From the NCBI GenBank assembly GCA_050947015.1, contig JBMNVT010000013.1, positions 1 to 60,640 of the forward strand: a DNA stretch of 60,640 bases, given 5' to 3'. Positions 16,497 to 24,945 of this stretch are shown in pieces. The stretch is from CAKXIK01 sp050947015. Its GTDB lineage: Bacteria; Bacillota; Clostridia; Oscillospirales; Acutalibacteraceae. How positions within the stretch are numbered: the stretch's first letter is position 1; each line of letters starts with the position of its first letter. The position numbers and the translations under genes are program-made. Under the pieces are notes generated by a model that saw only the letters and a list, made by a program, of their open reading frames with translations, was not told where the DNA came from and did no database searches.

Positions 16497-16994
16497 ATGA
16501 AAAAGGTTGCAGTAATTATGGGGAGCGACAGCGATTTTCCTGTTGTTTCAAAAGCAATTCAAACGTTAAAAAGCTTTTCTGTTCCGGTCGAAGCTCACGT
16601 CATGTCTGCTCACCGAACCCCGGAGGCCGCCGCGGAGTTTTCGAAGAACGCCGCAGCGAACGAATTTGGGGTTATCATTGCCGCAGCGGGTAAAGCGGCG
16701 CATCTGGCCGGTGTTCTTGCCGCGCACACCACGCTGCCTGTCATTGGAATTCCGATCAAATCCTCTACATTTGACGGGCTTGACGCGTTGCTTGCCACGG
16801 TGCAGATGCCCAGCGGAATACCGGTTGCCACGGTTGCAGTGGACGGCGCCGAGAATGCTGCGTTGCTTGCAGTGCAGATGCTTGCACTTTCCGATAAAGC
16901 ACTGGCTTCAAAGCTTGCGGAAAAGAAAGTCGCCATGAAAAAAGGCGTAGAGGAAAAAGATGCCAGACTGCAGAAAGCAGTGGAGGAACTTTGA
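16497..16994 (+). CDS. purE: N5-CAIR mutase, PurE class I (165 aa)
   Basis: Converts N5-carboxyaminoimidazole ribonucleotide to CAIR in purine synthesis. The N-terminus VAVIMGSDSDFPV and the signature SAHRTPEAA are both diagnostic; residue pattern and length match the bacterial class I enzyme, which needs PurK. No purK is in the window. The ATG at 16497 has GGAAAGGA upstream; the open frame from 16449 overlaps the terminator tail. It is the first gene of the left purine operon. Confidence 0.93.
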   Translation: MKKVAVIMGSDSDFPVVSKAIQTLKSFSVPVEAHVMSAHRTPEAAAEFSKNAAANEFGVIIAAAGKAAHLAGVLAAHTTLPVIGIPIKSSTFDGLDALLATVQMPSGIPVATVAVDGAENAALLAVQMLALSDKALASKLAEKKVAMKKGVEEKDARLQKAVEEL

Positions 16995-17035
16995 GAGACT
17001 GCGCAGGTTCCCGCGAAAAAGAAAGGCGATTCGGT

Positions 17036-17453
17036 ATGGATATGGACAAGCCGCACGAGGAATGCGGTGTTTTCGGGGTTTATAACGCTACGCAGTGTGA
17101 TGTTGTGCGGGAAACATTTCTGGCTCTTCATGCCTGCAGCACCGCGGGCAGGAAAGCTGCGGTATTGCGGTTAGCGACGACGGCGTTTTCCGTGCTTTTT
17201 CGGTACCGATATCCGTTCCGCGGAGAATCTGATTGCCTGCCGACTGAGCAGGGAAGAAATGGTTCGTTTTGTCGGTGCTGATTCCATCGGATTCCTCAGT
17301 CTGCAGAGTGCCCGGCGCATTGCGGGCGATCAGACGGGGCTGTGCGATGCGTACTTTACCGGTGAATACCCGATTCCTGTGCCGAAAAAACTGCCTACCA
17401 GTAAATACGAACAAAAAATTGTTCAGCTTGAAGTCACTCCACGGAACAATTGA
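17036..17453 (+). pseudogene. purF: purF relic with internal deletion and frameshift
   Basis: Three pieces of one amidophosphoribosyltransferase lie in three frames. From ATG 17036 the frame reads DKPHEECGVFGVYNATQ to LALHA. After a one-base loss near 17134 the next frame reads QHRGQESCGIAVSDDG and FRAFS to about 17201. A third frame from about 17202 reads GTDIRSAENLIACRLSREE, then FVGADSIGFLSLQSARRI and TGEYPIPVPKK, ending at TGA 17451-17453. Against a normal PurF of about 475 residues, roughly 350 central residues, including the PRPP site, are gone. The intact purF at 42235 differs in its C-terminal sequence, so the relic is not a recent copy of it. It sits between purE and purM, the usual place of purF. 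Confidence 0.9.
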
Positions 17454-17487
17454 TTCCGAATTAATATACGAAAGGAAGTTATCTTTC

Positions 17488-18522
17488 ATGAACAGCTACA
17501 GCAACAGCTACCGCGAAGCAGGTGTTGATGTAACCGCAGGTTATCAGGCGGTCGATCTGATGAAAAAGCACGTAGCCCGTACAGTGATTCCCGGTGTCGT
17601 TTCCGGAATCGGCGGTTTTGGAGGCCTTTTTGAACCGGATCTGACCGGCATGGCTCGGCCGACGCTTGTTTCCGGTACCGATGGCGTCGGAACAAAGGTG
17701 AAGGTAGCCTTTTTGCTTGACAAGCATGATACCGTAGGAATCGATTGTGTTGCCATGTGCGTTAACGACGTTATCTGCTCCGGTGCAAAGCCGCTTTTCT
17801 TTCTGGATTATATTGCCTGCGGAAAGAATTATCCGGAGAAAATAGCTGCAATCGTTTCCGGTGTTGCCGAAGGGTGTGTGCAGTCCGGCTGCGCGCTGAT
17901 CGGCGGTGAAACGGCGGAACATCCCGGCTTGATGCCGGCGGATGAATATGATATTGCAGGTTTCAGCGTCGGGATTGTCGATCAGGAAAAGATTATTGAC
18001 GGTTCCGGGCTCAAAAAAGGCGACGCACTGATCGGCCTGCATTCCAGCGGAGTGCATTCCAACGGCTTTTCTCTTGTGCGCAGGGTACTCGACCTGAACC
18101 GGAAGAATGTCAACGCCCGCGTGGACGACCTTTCCGAAACTCTGGGCGAAACGCTGCTGACGCCGACAAAGATTTACGTCAAGCCGATGCAGGCGCTGCA
18201 GAGCCAATGTGACGTCCACGCAATTTCACACATTACCGGCGGCGGCTTTTACGAAAATATTCCGCGTATGATGAAAAACGGATTGTCCGCGAAGATCAGA
18301 AAGGGTTCCTGGCCGGAACTCCCGATTTTCAGCCTGATTGAGCATGTGGGCAACATTTCCGAGCATGACATGTATAATACCTTCAATATGGGAATCGGCA
18401 TGTGCGTCGCGATGCCGGCCGAACAGGCGGATGAGGCGCTGCGGATTCTGCACGACTGCGGAACCGGTGCGTCCATCATCGGAGAAATAACCGAAGGAAA
18501 CGGCGGGATTGAATTATGCTGA
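17488..18522 (+). CDS. purM: Phosphoribosylformylglycinamidine cyclo-ligase, PurM (344 aa)
   Basis: ATP-dependent closure of FGAM to AIR. Motifs include SYREAGVDVTAGYQAVDLMK, LVSGTDGVGTKVK, DCVAMCVNDVICSGAKPLF, GGETAEHPG and HSNGFSLVRRVL. The frame stays open upstream across the purF relic to 17269, but the ATG at 17488 has AAAGGA at the right spacing and gives the family's normal N-terminus. The stop overlaps the purN start by seven bases. Confidence 0.95.
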   Translation: MNSYSNSYREAGVDVTAGYQAVDLMKKHVARTVIPGVVSGIGGFGGLFEPDLTGMARPTLVSGTDGVGTKVKVAFLLDKHDTVGIDCVAMCVNDVICSGAKPLFFLDYIACGKNYPEKIAAIVSGVAEGCVQSGCALIGGETAEHPGLMPADEYDIAGFSVGIVDQEKIIDGSGLKKGDALIGLHSSGVHSNGFSLVRRVLDLNRKNVNARVDDLSETLGETLLTPTKIYVKPMQALQSQCDVHAISHITGGGFYENIPRMMKNGLSAKIRKGSWPELPIFSLIEHVGNISEHDMYNTFNMGIGMCVAMPAEQADEALRILHDCGTGASIIGEITEGNGGIELC

Positions 18523-19142
18523 ATATTGCCGTGCTGGTTTCAGGCGGCGGTACCAATCTGCAGGCGTTGATCGATGCACAGGCTGCCGGAAGAATTCCCA
18601 ACGGGCGGATCGCCTGTGTTGTTTCCAGCAAAACCGATGCCTTTGCGTTAGAACGGGCAAAAAATGCGCAGATTCCTACTGAGGTTCTGCTGCGGAAATC
18701 ATTTGAGAGTGGAGAGGAATACGACGCTGCGCTGATTGCCTTGCTGCAGCGGTACCGGATCGACCTTGTTGTGCTTGCAGGTTTTATGACGATTATCGGG
18801 ACGTCTGTGATTCGTGCGTTTGAAAACCACATCATCAATGTACATCCGTCGCTGATTCCGTCTTTTTGCGGTGAAGGCTTTTACGGCCTTCGTGTCCACG
18901 AGGCGGCGCTGAAACGCGGTGTAAAGGTGACAGGAGCGACGGTTCATTTTGTCAACGAGGTCTGCGACGGTGGGCCGATCATTCTGCAAAAGGCGGTGGC
19001 GGTGCAGCCGGGCGACACACCGGAGCTTTTGCAGCGCCGCGTGATGGAGCAGGCAGAATGGGAACTGCTGCCGCGTGCGGTTACGCTTTTCTGTGACGGT
19101 AAGATTACCGTGCAGGAAGGAATTGCTTCGATTGCTCAATAA
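18516..19142 (+). CDS. purN: GAR transformylase, PurN (208 aa)
   Basis: Formylates glycinamide ribonucleotide with 10-formyl-THF. VLVSGGGTNLQALIDA binds the phosphate, and the active-site segment HIINVHPSLIPSF is followed by GATVHFVNEVCDGGPII. The conserved Asn, His and Asp are all present. It overlaps purM and has normal length. FCGEGFYG replaces the more common KGxHA-type loop, within family variation. Confidence 0.93.
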   Translation: MLNIAVLVSGGGTNLQALIDAQAAGRIPNGRIACVVSSKTDAFALERAKNAQIPTEVLLRKSFESGEEYDAALIALLQRYRIDLVVLAGFMTIIGTSVIRAFENHIINVHPSLIPSFCGEGFYGLRVHEAALKRGVKVTGATVHFVNEVCDGGPIILQKAVAVQPGDTPELLQRRVMEQAEWELLPRAVTLFCDGKITVQEGIASIAQ

Positions 19143-19173
19143 AAAAGCAAAATAATCTGAAGGAGATGTTTTT

Positions 19174-19893
19174 ATGACAGAATTGCTTGATCTGAAACAG
19201 GTTTTGTCCGATAACGAATATCCTGGTCGCGGCATCATTATGGGTAAAAGCGCCGACGGCAAGCATGCGGTATTTGCCTATTTCATTATGGGACGCAGCG
19301 AAAACAGCCGCAACCGCATTTTTGTGGAAGACGGAAACGGCATCCGCACCGAAGCATTTGACCCTTCCAAAATGACCGATCCGTCTCTGGTTATCTATGC
19401 GCCGGTTCGTGTGCTGGAGGATAAAACAATTGTCACGAATGGCGACCAGACCGATACGATTTACGACTATCTGCAAAAGGGCAGAAGCATGCGTCAGGCG
19501 CTGAAAACCCGCACCTTTGAGCCGGACGGACCCAACTTTACACCGCGCATTTCTGCCGTTGCCAAAATTAAAAAAGGCCGCTTCTCCTACAGAATGTCAA
19601 TTCTCAAAAGTTCTTTCGGCCGTGAAGAATCCTGCGAGCGCTTTTATTACGATTATGACCAGCCGGTTGCGGGCGAAGGCCGTTTTATCCATACCTACCG
19701 CTGCAATGGCAATCCGATCCCGTCTTTTTCCGGTGAGCCGGAAGCTGTTGCCATCAACGGATCAGTTGATGAGTTTACAAAGCTGGTATGGGATTCGCTC
19801 AATGGAAAAAACAAGGTCTCGCTCTTTGTTCGTTTTGTCAACCTGCAGACTGGCAAAACGGAAACCCGCATTGTGAATAAGAATGTGAAATAA
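19174..19893 (+). CDS. IMP cyclohydrolase, PurO-like (239 aa)
   Basis: Probably closes FAICAR to IMP, the last step of purine synthesis. The sequence matches the general form of the PurO/IMP_cyclohyd family known first from archaea: an N-terminal YPGRGIIMGKSADGKHAVFA, then MGRSENSRNRIF and TNGDQTDTIYDYL. The Ntn-like fold has no simple catalytic signature to read. AAGGAG precedes the ATG. The next gene encodes an AICAR transformylase without the usual cyclohydrolase domain, so this protein supplies the missing half. Assignment rests on family resemblance plus context. Confidence 0.8.
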   Translation: MTELLDLKQVLSDNEYPGRGIIMGKSADGKHAVFAYFIMGRSENSRNRIFVEDGNGIRTEAFDPSKMTDPSLVIYAPVRVLEDKTIVTNGDQTDTIYDYLQKGRSMRQALKTRTFEPDGPNFTPRISAVAKIKKGRFSYRMSILKSSFGREESCERFYYDYDQPVAGEGRFIHTYRCNGNPIPSFSGEPEAVAINGSVDEFTKLVWDSLNGKNKVSLFVRFVNLQTGKTETRIVNKNVK

Positions 19894-19921
19894 CAGTTGA
19901 ATCCGGAAAGGAATGTTTGAA

Positions 19922-21100
19922 ATGGCAAACGAACTTCTTTTGAAATACGGCTGCAATCCCAACCAGAAACCGGCGCGCGTTTTTATGAAGAACGGTGGAG
20001 AACTGCCGATGACCGTTCTCAACGGCAAGCCCGGCTATATCAATCTGATGGACGCTTTCAACAGCTGGCAGCTGGTCAAGGAGCTGAAAGAAGCGACCGG
20101 CCTTCCTGCAGCTGCATCGTTCAAACACGTCAGCCCGGCAGGCGCCGCGGTTGCCGCACCGCTGAGCGATACGCTGAAAAAAATCTATTTCGTAGAAGAC
20201 CTGGAGCTTTCGCCAATCGCGTCGGCTTATGCCCGTGCGCGTGGTGCCGACCGTATGTCGTCCTACGGTGATTTTGTCGCGCTTTCGGACGTGTGCGACG
20301 AGCAAACCGCGACGCTTCTTGCCCGAGAGGTTTCCGACGGAATCATTGCGCCCGGTTATACCGAGCGCGCACTGGAAATTTTGAAGGGAAAGCGCAAGGG
20401 GACCTATACCGTTCTGCAGATGGATCCGGCATATACACCGGCTCCGGTGGAGCAGCGTGATATTTTCGGCATTACGTTTGAGCAGGGAAAGAACAATCTG
20501 CAGATCGACGAAACGATGCTGGAAAATCTGGTGACCGAAAATAAGCAGCTGCCGGAGACGGCGAAACGTGACCTGCTGATCGCGTTGATTACCCTGAAAT
20601 ATACGCAGTCCAACTCCGTCTGTTATGCCAAGGACGGCCAGGCGATCGGTGTCGGTGCCGGTCAGCAGTCCCGCATCCACTGCACGCGCCTTGCCGGCAA
20701 CAAAGCAGACATCTGGCATCTGCGCCAGCATCCGAAGGTGCTCGGTCTGCAGTTTAAGGAAGGCATTCGCCGCCCCGACCGCGACAACACCATTGACGTT
20801 TATATTTCGGACGATTATGAGGATGTTTTGGCAGATGGAATCTGGCAGAAATTCTTCGCCGTCAGACCCGAACCGCTGACAAGGGAAGAAAAGCGCGCCT
20901 ATCTGAATACCGTTACCGGTGTTTCGCTTGGTTCCGATGCGTTTTTTCCGTTTGGAGATAACATCGAGCGTGCAAAACGCAGTGGCGTTCAGTATATTGC
21001 CCAGCCTGGCGGTTCCATCCGGGACGACAATGTTATTGATACCTGCAACAAATACGGTATGGCAATGGCGTTTACCGGCATTCGCCTGTTCCATCATTAA
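19922..21100 (+). CDS. purH: AICAR transformylase, stand-alone PurH C-domain (392 aa)
   Basis: Formylates AICAR to FAICAR with 10-formyl-THF. Usual PurH is about 510 residues, with an N-terminal MGS-like IMP cyclohydrolase. Here the protein starts directly in the transformylase domain: LLLKYGCNPNQKPA, PAAASFKHVSPAGAAV (catalytic Lys-His), SNSVCYAKDGQAIGVGAGQQSR and AQPGGSIRDD. The ATG at 19922 follows GGAAAGGA; another ATG at 19913 is inside the site. The partner cyclohydrolase activity is assigned to the preceding gene. Confidence 0.93.
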   Translation: MANELLLKYGCNPNQKPARVFMKNGGELPMTVLNGKPGYINLMDAFNSWQLVKELKEATGLPAAASFKHVSPAGAAVAAPLSDTLKKIYFVEDLELSPIASAYARARGADRMSSYGDFVALSDVCDEQTATLLAREVSDGIIAPGYTERALEILKGKRKGTYTVLQMDPAYTPAPVEQRDIFGITFEQGKNNLQIDETMLENLVTENKQLPETAKRDLLIALITLKYTQSNSVCYAKDGQAIGVGAGQQSRIHCTRLAGNKADIWHLRQHPKVLGLQFKEGIRRPDRDNTIDVYISDDYEDVLADGIWQKFFAVRPEPLTREEKRAYLNTVTGVSLGSDAFFPFGDNIERAKRSGVQYIAQPGGSIRDDNVIDTCNKYGMAMAFTGIRLFHH

Positions 21101-21107
21101 CGAAAGC

Positions 21108-21151
21108 GGCTGTCTCCGCCAAAAAAATTTGCGGGACAGCCTGTCTTTTTA
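21108..21151 (+). terminator. Hairpin with T tract between purH and purD
   Basis: GGCTGTC (21108-21114) pairs with GACAGCC (21135-21141), with CGC/GCG inside, followed by TGTCTTTTT. It is a probable terminator or partial attenuator within the purine run, because no clear promoter separates it from purD. Confidence 0.6.
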
Positions 21152-21184
21152 TATTCTGGATGAATCGGAAGGGAAGTTGTTCTC

Positions 21185-22450
21185 ATGAAAATTCTGATGA
21201 TTGGTTCCGGCGGACGTGAACACGCCTTGGTGCGCAAATTAAAAGAAAGCCCCCGCGCCGAAAAGATTTATTGTGCTCCCGGCAATGGAGGAATCTCCTG
21301 CGACGCAGTGTGTGAGCCAATCGGCGCGATGGATATCGACGGCACTGTTGCGTTTGCGAAGCAGAACGCGATTGATCTGGTGTTTGTTGCTCCCGACGAT
21401 CCTCTTGCAGCCGGAATGGTCGACGCTATGCAAAAGGAGGGTATCCGTGCGTTTGGCCCATCCGCCGCGGCGGCACGGATCGAAAGCAGCAAAGTCTTTT
21501 CAAAAAATCTGATGAAAAAGTACGGTATTCCCACGGCAGGCTACGAAGTGTTTGAAAATCCGGCCGATGTGCTGACCTATATCCGGCAGCAAAACACGTT
21601 TCCCGCGGTCATCAAAGCGGATGGGTTGGCGCTCGGCAAAGGAGTCGTCATTGCCCAGAATCTGCAGGAAGCGGAAGATGCCGTTCATTCCATTATGGAA
21701 GATAAAATTTTCGGCGCTTCGGGAAACCGTGTTGTAGTCGAAGAATTTCTGACAGGCCCCGAGGTTTCCGTTTTGGCGTTTACCGATGGAAAAACAGTAA
21801 AGCCGATGGTTTCCTCCAAAGATCACAAACGCGTGGGGGACGGTGACAAAGGGCCCAACACCGGCGGTATGGGTACGATCAGCCCGAATCCCTATTACAC
21901 TGATGAGATCGCAGAAACCTGTATGCAGACCATCTTTTTGCCGACGATCCGCGCAATGCAGCAGGAGGGCTGCCCGTTCAAGGGCTGTCTCTATTTTGGC
22001 CTGATGCTTACTCCGAACGGACCGAAGGTGATCGAATACAACGCACGTTTCGGAGACCCGGAAACACAGGTCGTCCTGCCGCGCTTAAAAACCGATCTGA
22101 TCGACATTATTGACGCGGTAATTGACGAGAAACTCGATGCCTGCAACATCGAATGGTCAGACGGTGCCTGCGCCTGCGTGGTTCTCGCCTCCGGCGGGTA
22201 TCCAGGCAAATATGCCAAAGGACTCGAAATTTCCGGTCTGGATCAAAACGGACAGGTAAGCGGTGCTACGGTTTATCATGCCGGAACCGTTCGAAAGGAC
22301 GGAAAGTTTCTGACGAGCGGCGGCCGCGTGCTCGGTGTGACTGCAACGGGCGCAACGCTGGACGAGGCGCTTGAAAAAGCGTATTCCTCCGCTAAAAAGA
22401 TTTATTTTGACGGTATGCAGTACCGTCACGATATTGGCAGAACACGCTGA
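21185..22450 (+). CDS. purD: Phosphoribosylamine-glycine ligase, PurD (421 aa)
   Basis: ATP-grasp ligase that makes glycinamide ribonucleotide. It has MIGSGGREHALVRKL at the N-terminus, FPAVIKADGLALGKGVVIA, the ATP-grasp core SSKDHKRVGDGDKGPNTGGM, and YNARFGDPETQVVLPRL with metal ligands. Length is standard. GGAAGGGAAG precedes the ATG. It is the last gene of the left purine set and is followed by a terminator. Confidence 0.95.
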   Translation: MKILMIGSGGREHALVRKLKESPRAEKIYCAPGNGGISCDAVCEPIGAMDIDGTVAFAKQNAIDLVFVAPDDPLAAGMVDAMQKEGIRAFGPSAAAARIESSKVFSKNLMKKYGIPTAGYEVFENPADVLTYIRQQNTFPAVIKADGLALGKGVVIAQNLQEAEDAVHSIMEDKIFGASGNRVVVEEFLTGPEVSVLAFTDGKTVKPMVSSKDHKRVGDGDKGPNTGGMGTISPNPYYTDEIAETCMQTIFLPTIRAMQQEGCPFKGCLYFGLMLTPNGPKVIEYNARFGDPETQVVLPRLKTDLIDIIDAVIDEKLDACNIEWSDGACACVVLASGGYPGKYAKGLEISGLDQNGQVSGATVYHAGTVRKDGKFLTSGGRVLGVTATGATLDEALEKAYSSAKKIYFDGMQYRHDIGRTR

Positions 22451-22476
22451 CTTTTTTCTTTCTTTTGTGCAATTTC

Positions 22477-22524
22477 AGCTCCTGCGGTGCATATGCTTTG
22501 TACCGTGGGAGCTTTGTTTTTTTT
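22477..22524 (+). terminator. Terminator after purD
   Basis: AGCTCCTGCGGT and ACCGTGGGAGCT arms enclose a short loop, followed by TTGTTTTTTTTG. Confidence 0.85.
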
Positions 22525-22598
22525 GCGCAGCACTTTCATAACGGATGAAACGGCGGAGCGGCTGATTGAAAATCAGTGCGAAAGGGAGGATATCGGGA

Positions 22599-22886
22599 AT
22601 GATCTGTCGTCTTGCGGACCTGCGGAATAAAGAAGTGATCAATATTAAGGACGGAATGCGCCTTGGGTGCGTCTGCGACGCCGAACTGGATACCTGTACT
22701 GCAAAGCTGCTGTCGATCATTGTCTATGGTCGGCCGCGCTTTTTCGGAATCCTTGGCCGTGAGGAGGATATTATTATTAAATGGTGCGACATTGAGGTGA
22801 TTGGAGAAGATACGATTCTGGTCAGCTGCTGCCTGCCATCCTCGCCGGCACACCGCAGTTTTTTCAGAAACCTGTGGGGCGGCTGA
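22599..22886 (+). CDS. YlmC/YmxH family PRC-barrel protein (95 aa)
   Basis: A small PRC-barrel protein of the YlmC/YmxH family, found in endospore-forming Firmicutes and often labelled a sporulation protein; its molecular job is not known. Signatures are LRNKEVINIKDGMRLGCVCD, SIIVYGRPRFFG and GREEDIIIKWCDIEVIGED. The ATG at 22599 has AAAGGGAGG upstream; the frame is open from a TTG at 22566 without such a site. It is monocistronic, which is common for this family. Confidence 0.85.
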   Translation: MICRLADLRNKEVINIKDGMRLGCVCDAELDTCTAKLLSIIVYGRPRFFGILGREEDIIIKWCDIEVIGEDTILVSCCLPSSPAHRSFFRNLWGG

Positions 22887-22892
22887 TTATCC

Positions 22893-22938
22893 GGAAATAT
22901 GGAATTTTGCTGATGTAGGAAATATGGAATTTTGCTGA
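22893..22938 (+). repeat. Two 21-bp direct repeats
   Basis: GGAAATATGGAATTTTGCTGA occurs at 22893-22913 and again, identically, at 22918-22938 (21 bases each, four bases apart). The second copy ends four bases before the -35 of the next promoter. It may be a regulator site or a replication-slippage duplication. Confidence 0.85.
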
Positions 22939-22942
22939 AAAC

Positions 22943-22971
22943 TTGTCTTTCCGCCTGACTTCTGTTATAAT
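22943..22971 (+). promoter_or_regulatory. Promoter of the Big_2/lysozyme gene
   Basis: TTGTCT at 22943-22948 and TATAAT at 22966-22971 are 17 bases apart, directly after the paired 21-bp repeats. Confidence 0.65.
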
Positions 22972-23020
22972 TATTTCATTATCGACATTTCGGGCAGCCT
23001 GGCGGAAAGGAAGAAACAGC

Positions 23021-24724
23021 ATGAGACGATCGTCACTTTATCGGCTTATATGTGCATTTTTGTGCTGTGCCGTTATTTTTACGTTGATTCCGGCCGCGCA
23101 TGCCTCTTCAGCAGCAACGGCGGTAGCTTCGGAAGGCGGGTTTGCCTCAGTTTCAATGAAGCCGGGAAAAGTTTGCCAGCTGGTTTTGTCGCAATCTGAC
23201 AGCAAAGCGCAGTGGGTGTCCAGTGCGCCGTCAATTGCGTCGGTGGATTCCACGGGCAAGGTTACGGCCAAAGCTCTTGGTTCGGCTGTTATTTACGCGG
23301 TTTCCAGCAAGGACACAGGACTGTTTGAAAGCTGGATTATCACGGTTGAAGAAACTGCGCCGATTTCTTCTCTGCAGATTAATCTTCGCGCGGCAGGAAT
23401 GAAAGTGGGACAGACGGTGCAGCTTTCTGCATCCGGCGTCGAAAATTTAATCTGGAGCAGCAGCGACAGCGCCGTTGCTTCGGTTAGCGGCAGCGGCACT
23501 GTTTCGGCAAAGGCCAAGGGCAGCGCGGTAATTTATGCCAAAACCGAAGACGGCCGGTATGCGGCCTCCTGTGCGGTTATGGTGATTGATCCGACTCTGA
23601 CAATGAAGGTTGCATCAAAAACCTTGCCAAAAGGTATGACGCTTTATAATTCAGCAGGAACCTCCTCTGTAATTTGGACAACCAGTAACCCCAATGTTGC
23701 GACGGTCAAGCGCGGGTTTATTGAGGCTGTCGGTACCGGTACGGCGGTCATTACCGCTTACAGGCTCGATGGAAGCGGGACACAGTGTGCTGTAACGGTA
23801 ACGAATGAAACCGCGGTGAAATCCGCTTATCTGGATCCTTTCAATGTAACGATCGGCGAACAAACGGAGGCGGTTGTCATTACATCGCCCGCGTGTGCCT
23901 CCGTCAAGGTCAATGTACTGGATTCGTCAGGGGCGTCGGCGGCCTCGTTTGCGGCTTCAAGCGGTTATACCGATAAAACCTCCGGAGGACGGAAAGTCAG
24001 AATCTGGAAGGTGCCGGTTACGTTTGCTGTTTCGGGAACCATTACATTGCAGGCGTCTGCTTCGGCAGCGGGTTGCGCGACAAACAGCTATACATTTTAC
24101 GGCTCGGTTTCACCGGCTGCAGGTACCGACGGCACGCAGCCGCGCGGAGAAGCAAGCGACAAATTACTGCGTTTTATGGCAACCTACGAGGGATTATGTT
24201 CCACCGTTCAGTATGACGTTGTCAATTATCCGACGATCGGCAACGGAATTGTTTTGAGTACTGGCGACACCTTTTACAACAATCAGACCGCAGAGGAAGC
24301 ATACGGCTCCATGAGTGCCTACGTTCACCGTCTTTTCAGCGTGCAGCTGAATGCGTTCGTTAAAAAGAATGGTCTGATTCTTACGCAGAACCAGTACGAC
24401 GCAATGATTAGCTTCGCATACAATATGGGTGCCTATTGCTGGTCGGCTGTTCACTTTACCCTCAGAGAGCTCTTGGAGGAAACCCCCGATGCCTCGGCGA
24501 TTGATACGATGCAGCTGAAGTATGCCTTTGGGCAACTGAGCACAACCGGAGGCTATTTTTACACCGGCCTCTGGCGCCGCAGAATTGATGAGTGGGAAAT
24601 GTTCACCAAGGGAGATTATAACGTGCATCCGGTCGTCACCAGTGCCACCACAGGTGATTTTGCGCTTCCAACGGCGGAGGAACGCGCCGATCCGGAGAAA
24701 TATAAACCATATTGGCAGTATTGA
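23021..24724 (+). CDS. Exported Big_2-repeat protein with GH24 lysozyme-like domain (567 aa)
   Basis: Probably a secreted cell-wall enzyme. A signal peptide is seen at residues 1-34 (RLICAFLCCAVIFTLIPAAHA). At least three bacterial Ig-like (Big_2) repeats follow, to about residue 270, marked by the recurring pattern S-x-x-x-S-V-A-S-V-x-x-x-G-x-V-x-A-K-x-x-G-x-A-V-I. A linker domain comes next. Residues 390-540 resemble GH24 phage-type lysozymes: ATYEGLCSTVQYD with the candidate catalytic Glu, PTIGNGIV, and LTQNQYDAMISFAYNMG. The ATG at 23021 follows GGAAAGGAAG. The Big_2 repeats probably bind wall or surface carbohydrate. Confidence 0.8.
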   Translation: MRRSSLYRLICAFLCCAVIFTLIPAAHASSAATAVASEGGFASVSMKPGKVCQLVLSQSDSKAQWVSSAPSIASVDSTGKVTAKALGSAVIYAVSSKDTGLFESWIITVEETAPISSLQINLRAAGMKVGQTVQLSASGVENLIWSSSDSAVASVSGSGTVSAKAKGSAVIYAKTEDGRYAASCAVMVIDPTLTMKVASKTLPKGMTLYNSAGTSSVIWTTSNPNVATVKRGFIEAVGTGTAVITAYRLDGSGTQCAVTVTNETAVKSAYLDPFNVTIGEQTEAVVITSPACASVKVNVLDSSGASAASFAASSGYTDKTSGGRKVRIWKVPVTFAVSGTITLQASASAAGCATNSYTFYGSVSPAAGTDGTQPRGEASDKLLRFMATYEGLCSTVQYDVVNYPTIGNGIVLSTGDTFYNNQTAEEAYGSMSAYVHRLFSVQLNAFVKKNGLILTQNQYDAMISFAYNMGAYCWSAVHFTLRELLEETPDASAIDTMQLKYAFGQLSTTGGYFYTGLWRRRIDEWEMFTKGDYNVHPVVTSATTGDFALPTAEERADPEKYKPYWQY

Positions 24725-24748
24725 TTTTAAATCGGCAAATTTTCAGAG

Positions 24749-24780
24749 TATCGCAGAGGCTATCTCTGCGATATTTTTTT
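24749..24780 (+). terminator. Terminator after the Big_2/lysozyme gene
   Basis: TATCGCAGAG (24749-24758) pairs with CTCTGCGATA (24764-24773), followed by seven T residues. Confidence 0.88.
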
Positions 24781-24798
24781 GCTTTTTTAAAGCGTTTC

Positions 24799-24826
24799 TT
24801 GACATTTCAGTATCAAATAGTATAAT
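24799..24826 (+). promoter_or_regulatory. Promoter of the AbrB-ABC operon
   Basis: Perfect TTGACA (24799-24804) and TATAAT (24821-24826) with a 16-base spacer. AGTAT and ATACT half-sites flank and follow the -10 (24819 to about 24845), a plausible operator for the AbrB-like product that it drives. Confidence 0.75.
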
Positions 24827-24945
24827 TAGAAATAGAAATCATACTTTTCATACTATCCAAACTAATTAGTAAAGGGCGGGACAACTTGAAAAGTTTTCTC
24901 GCAAACGCTGAGCGTGCAGTTTCACAGAAGGAGAGGATGATCAAT

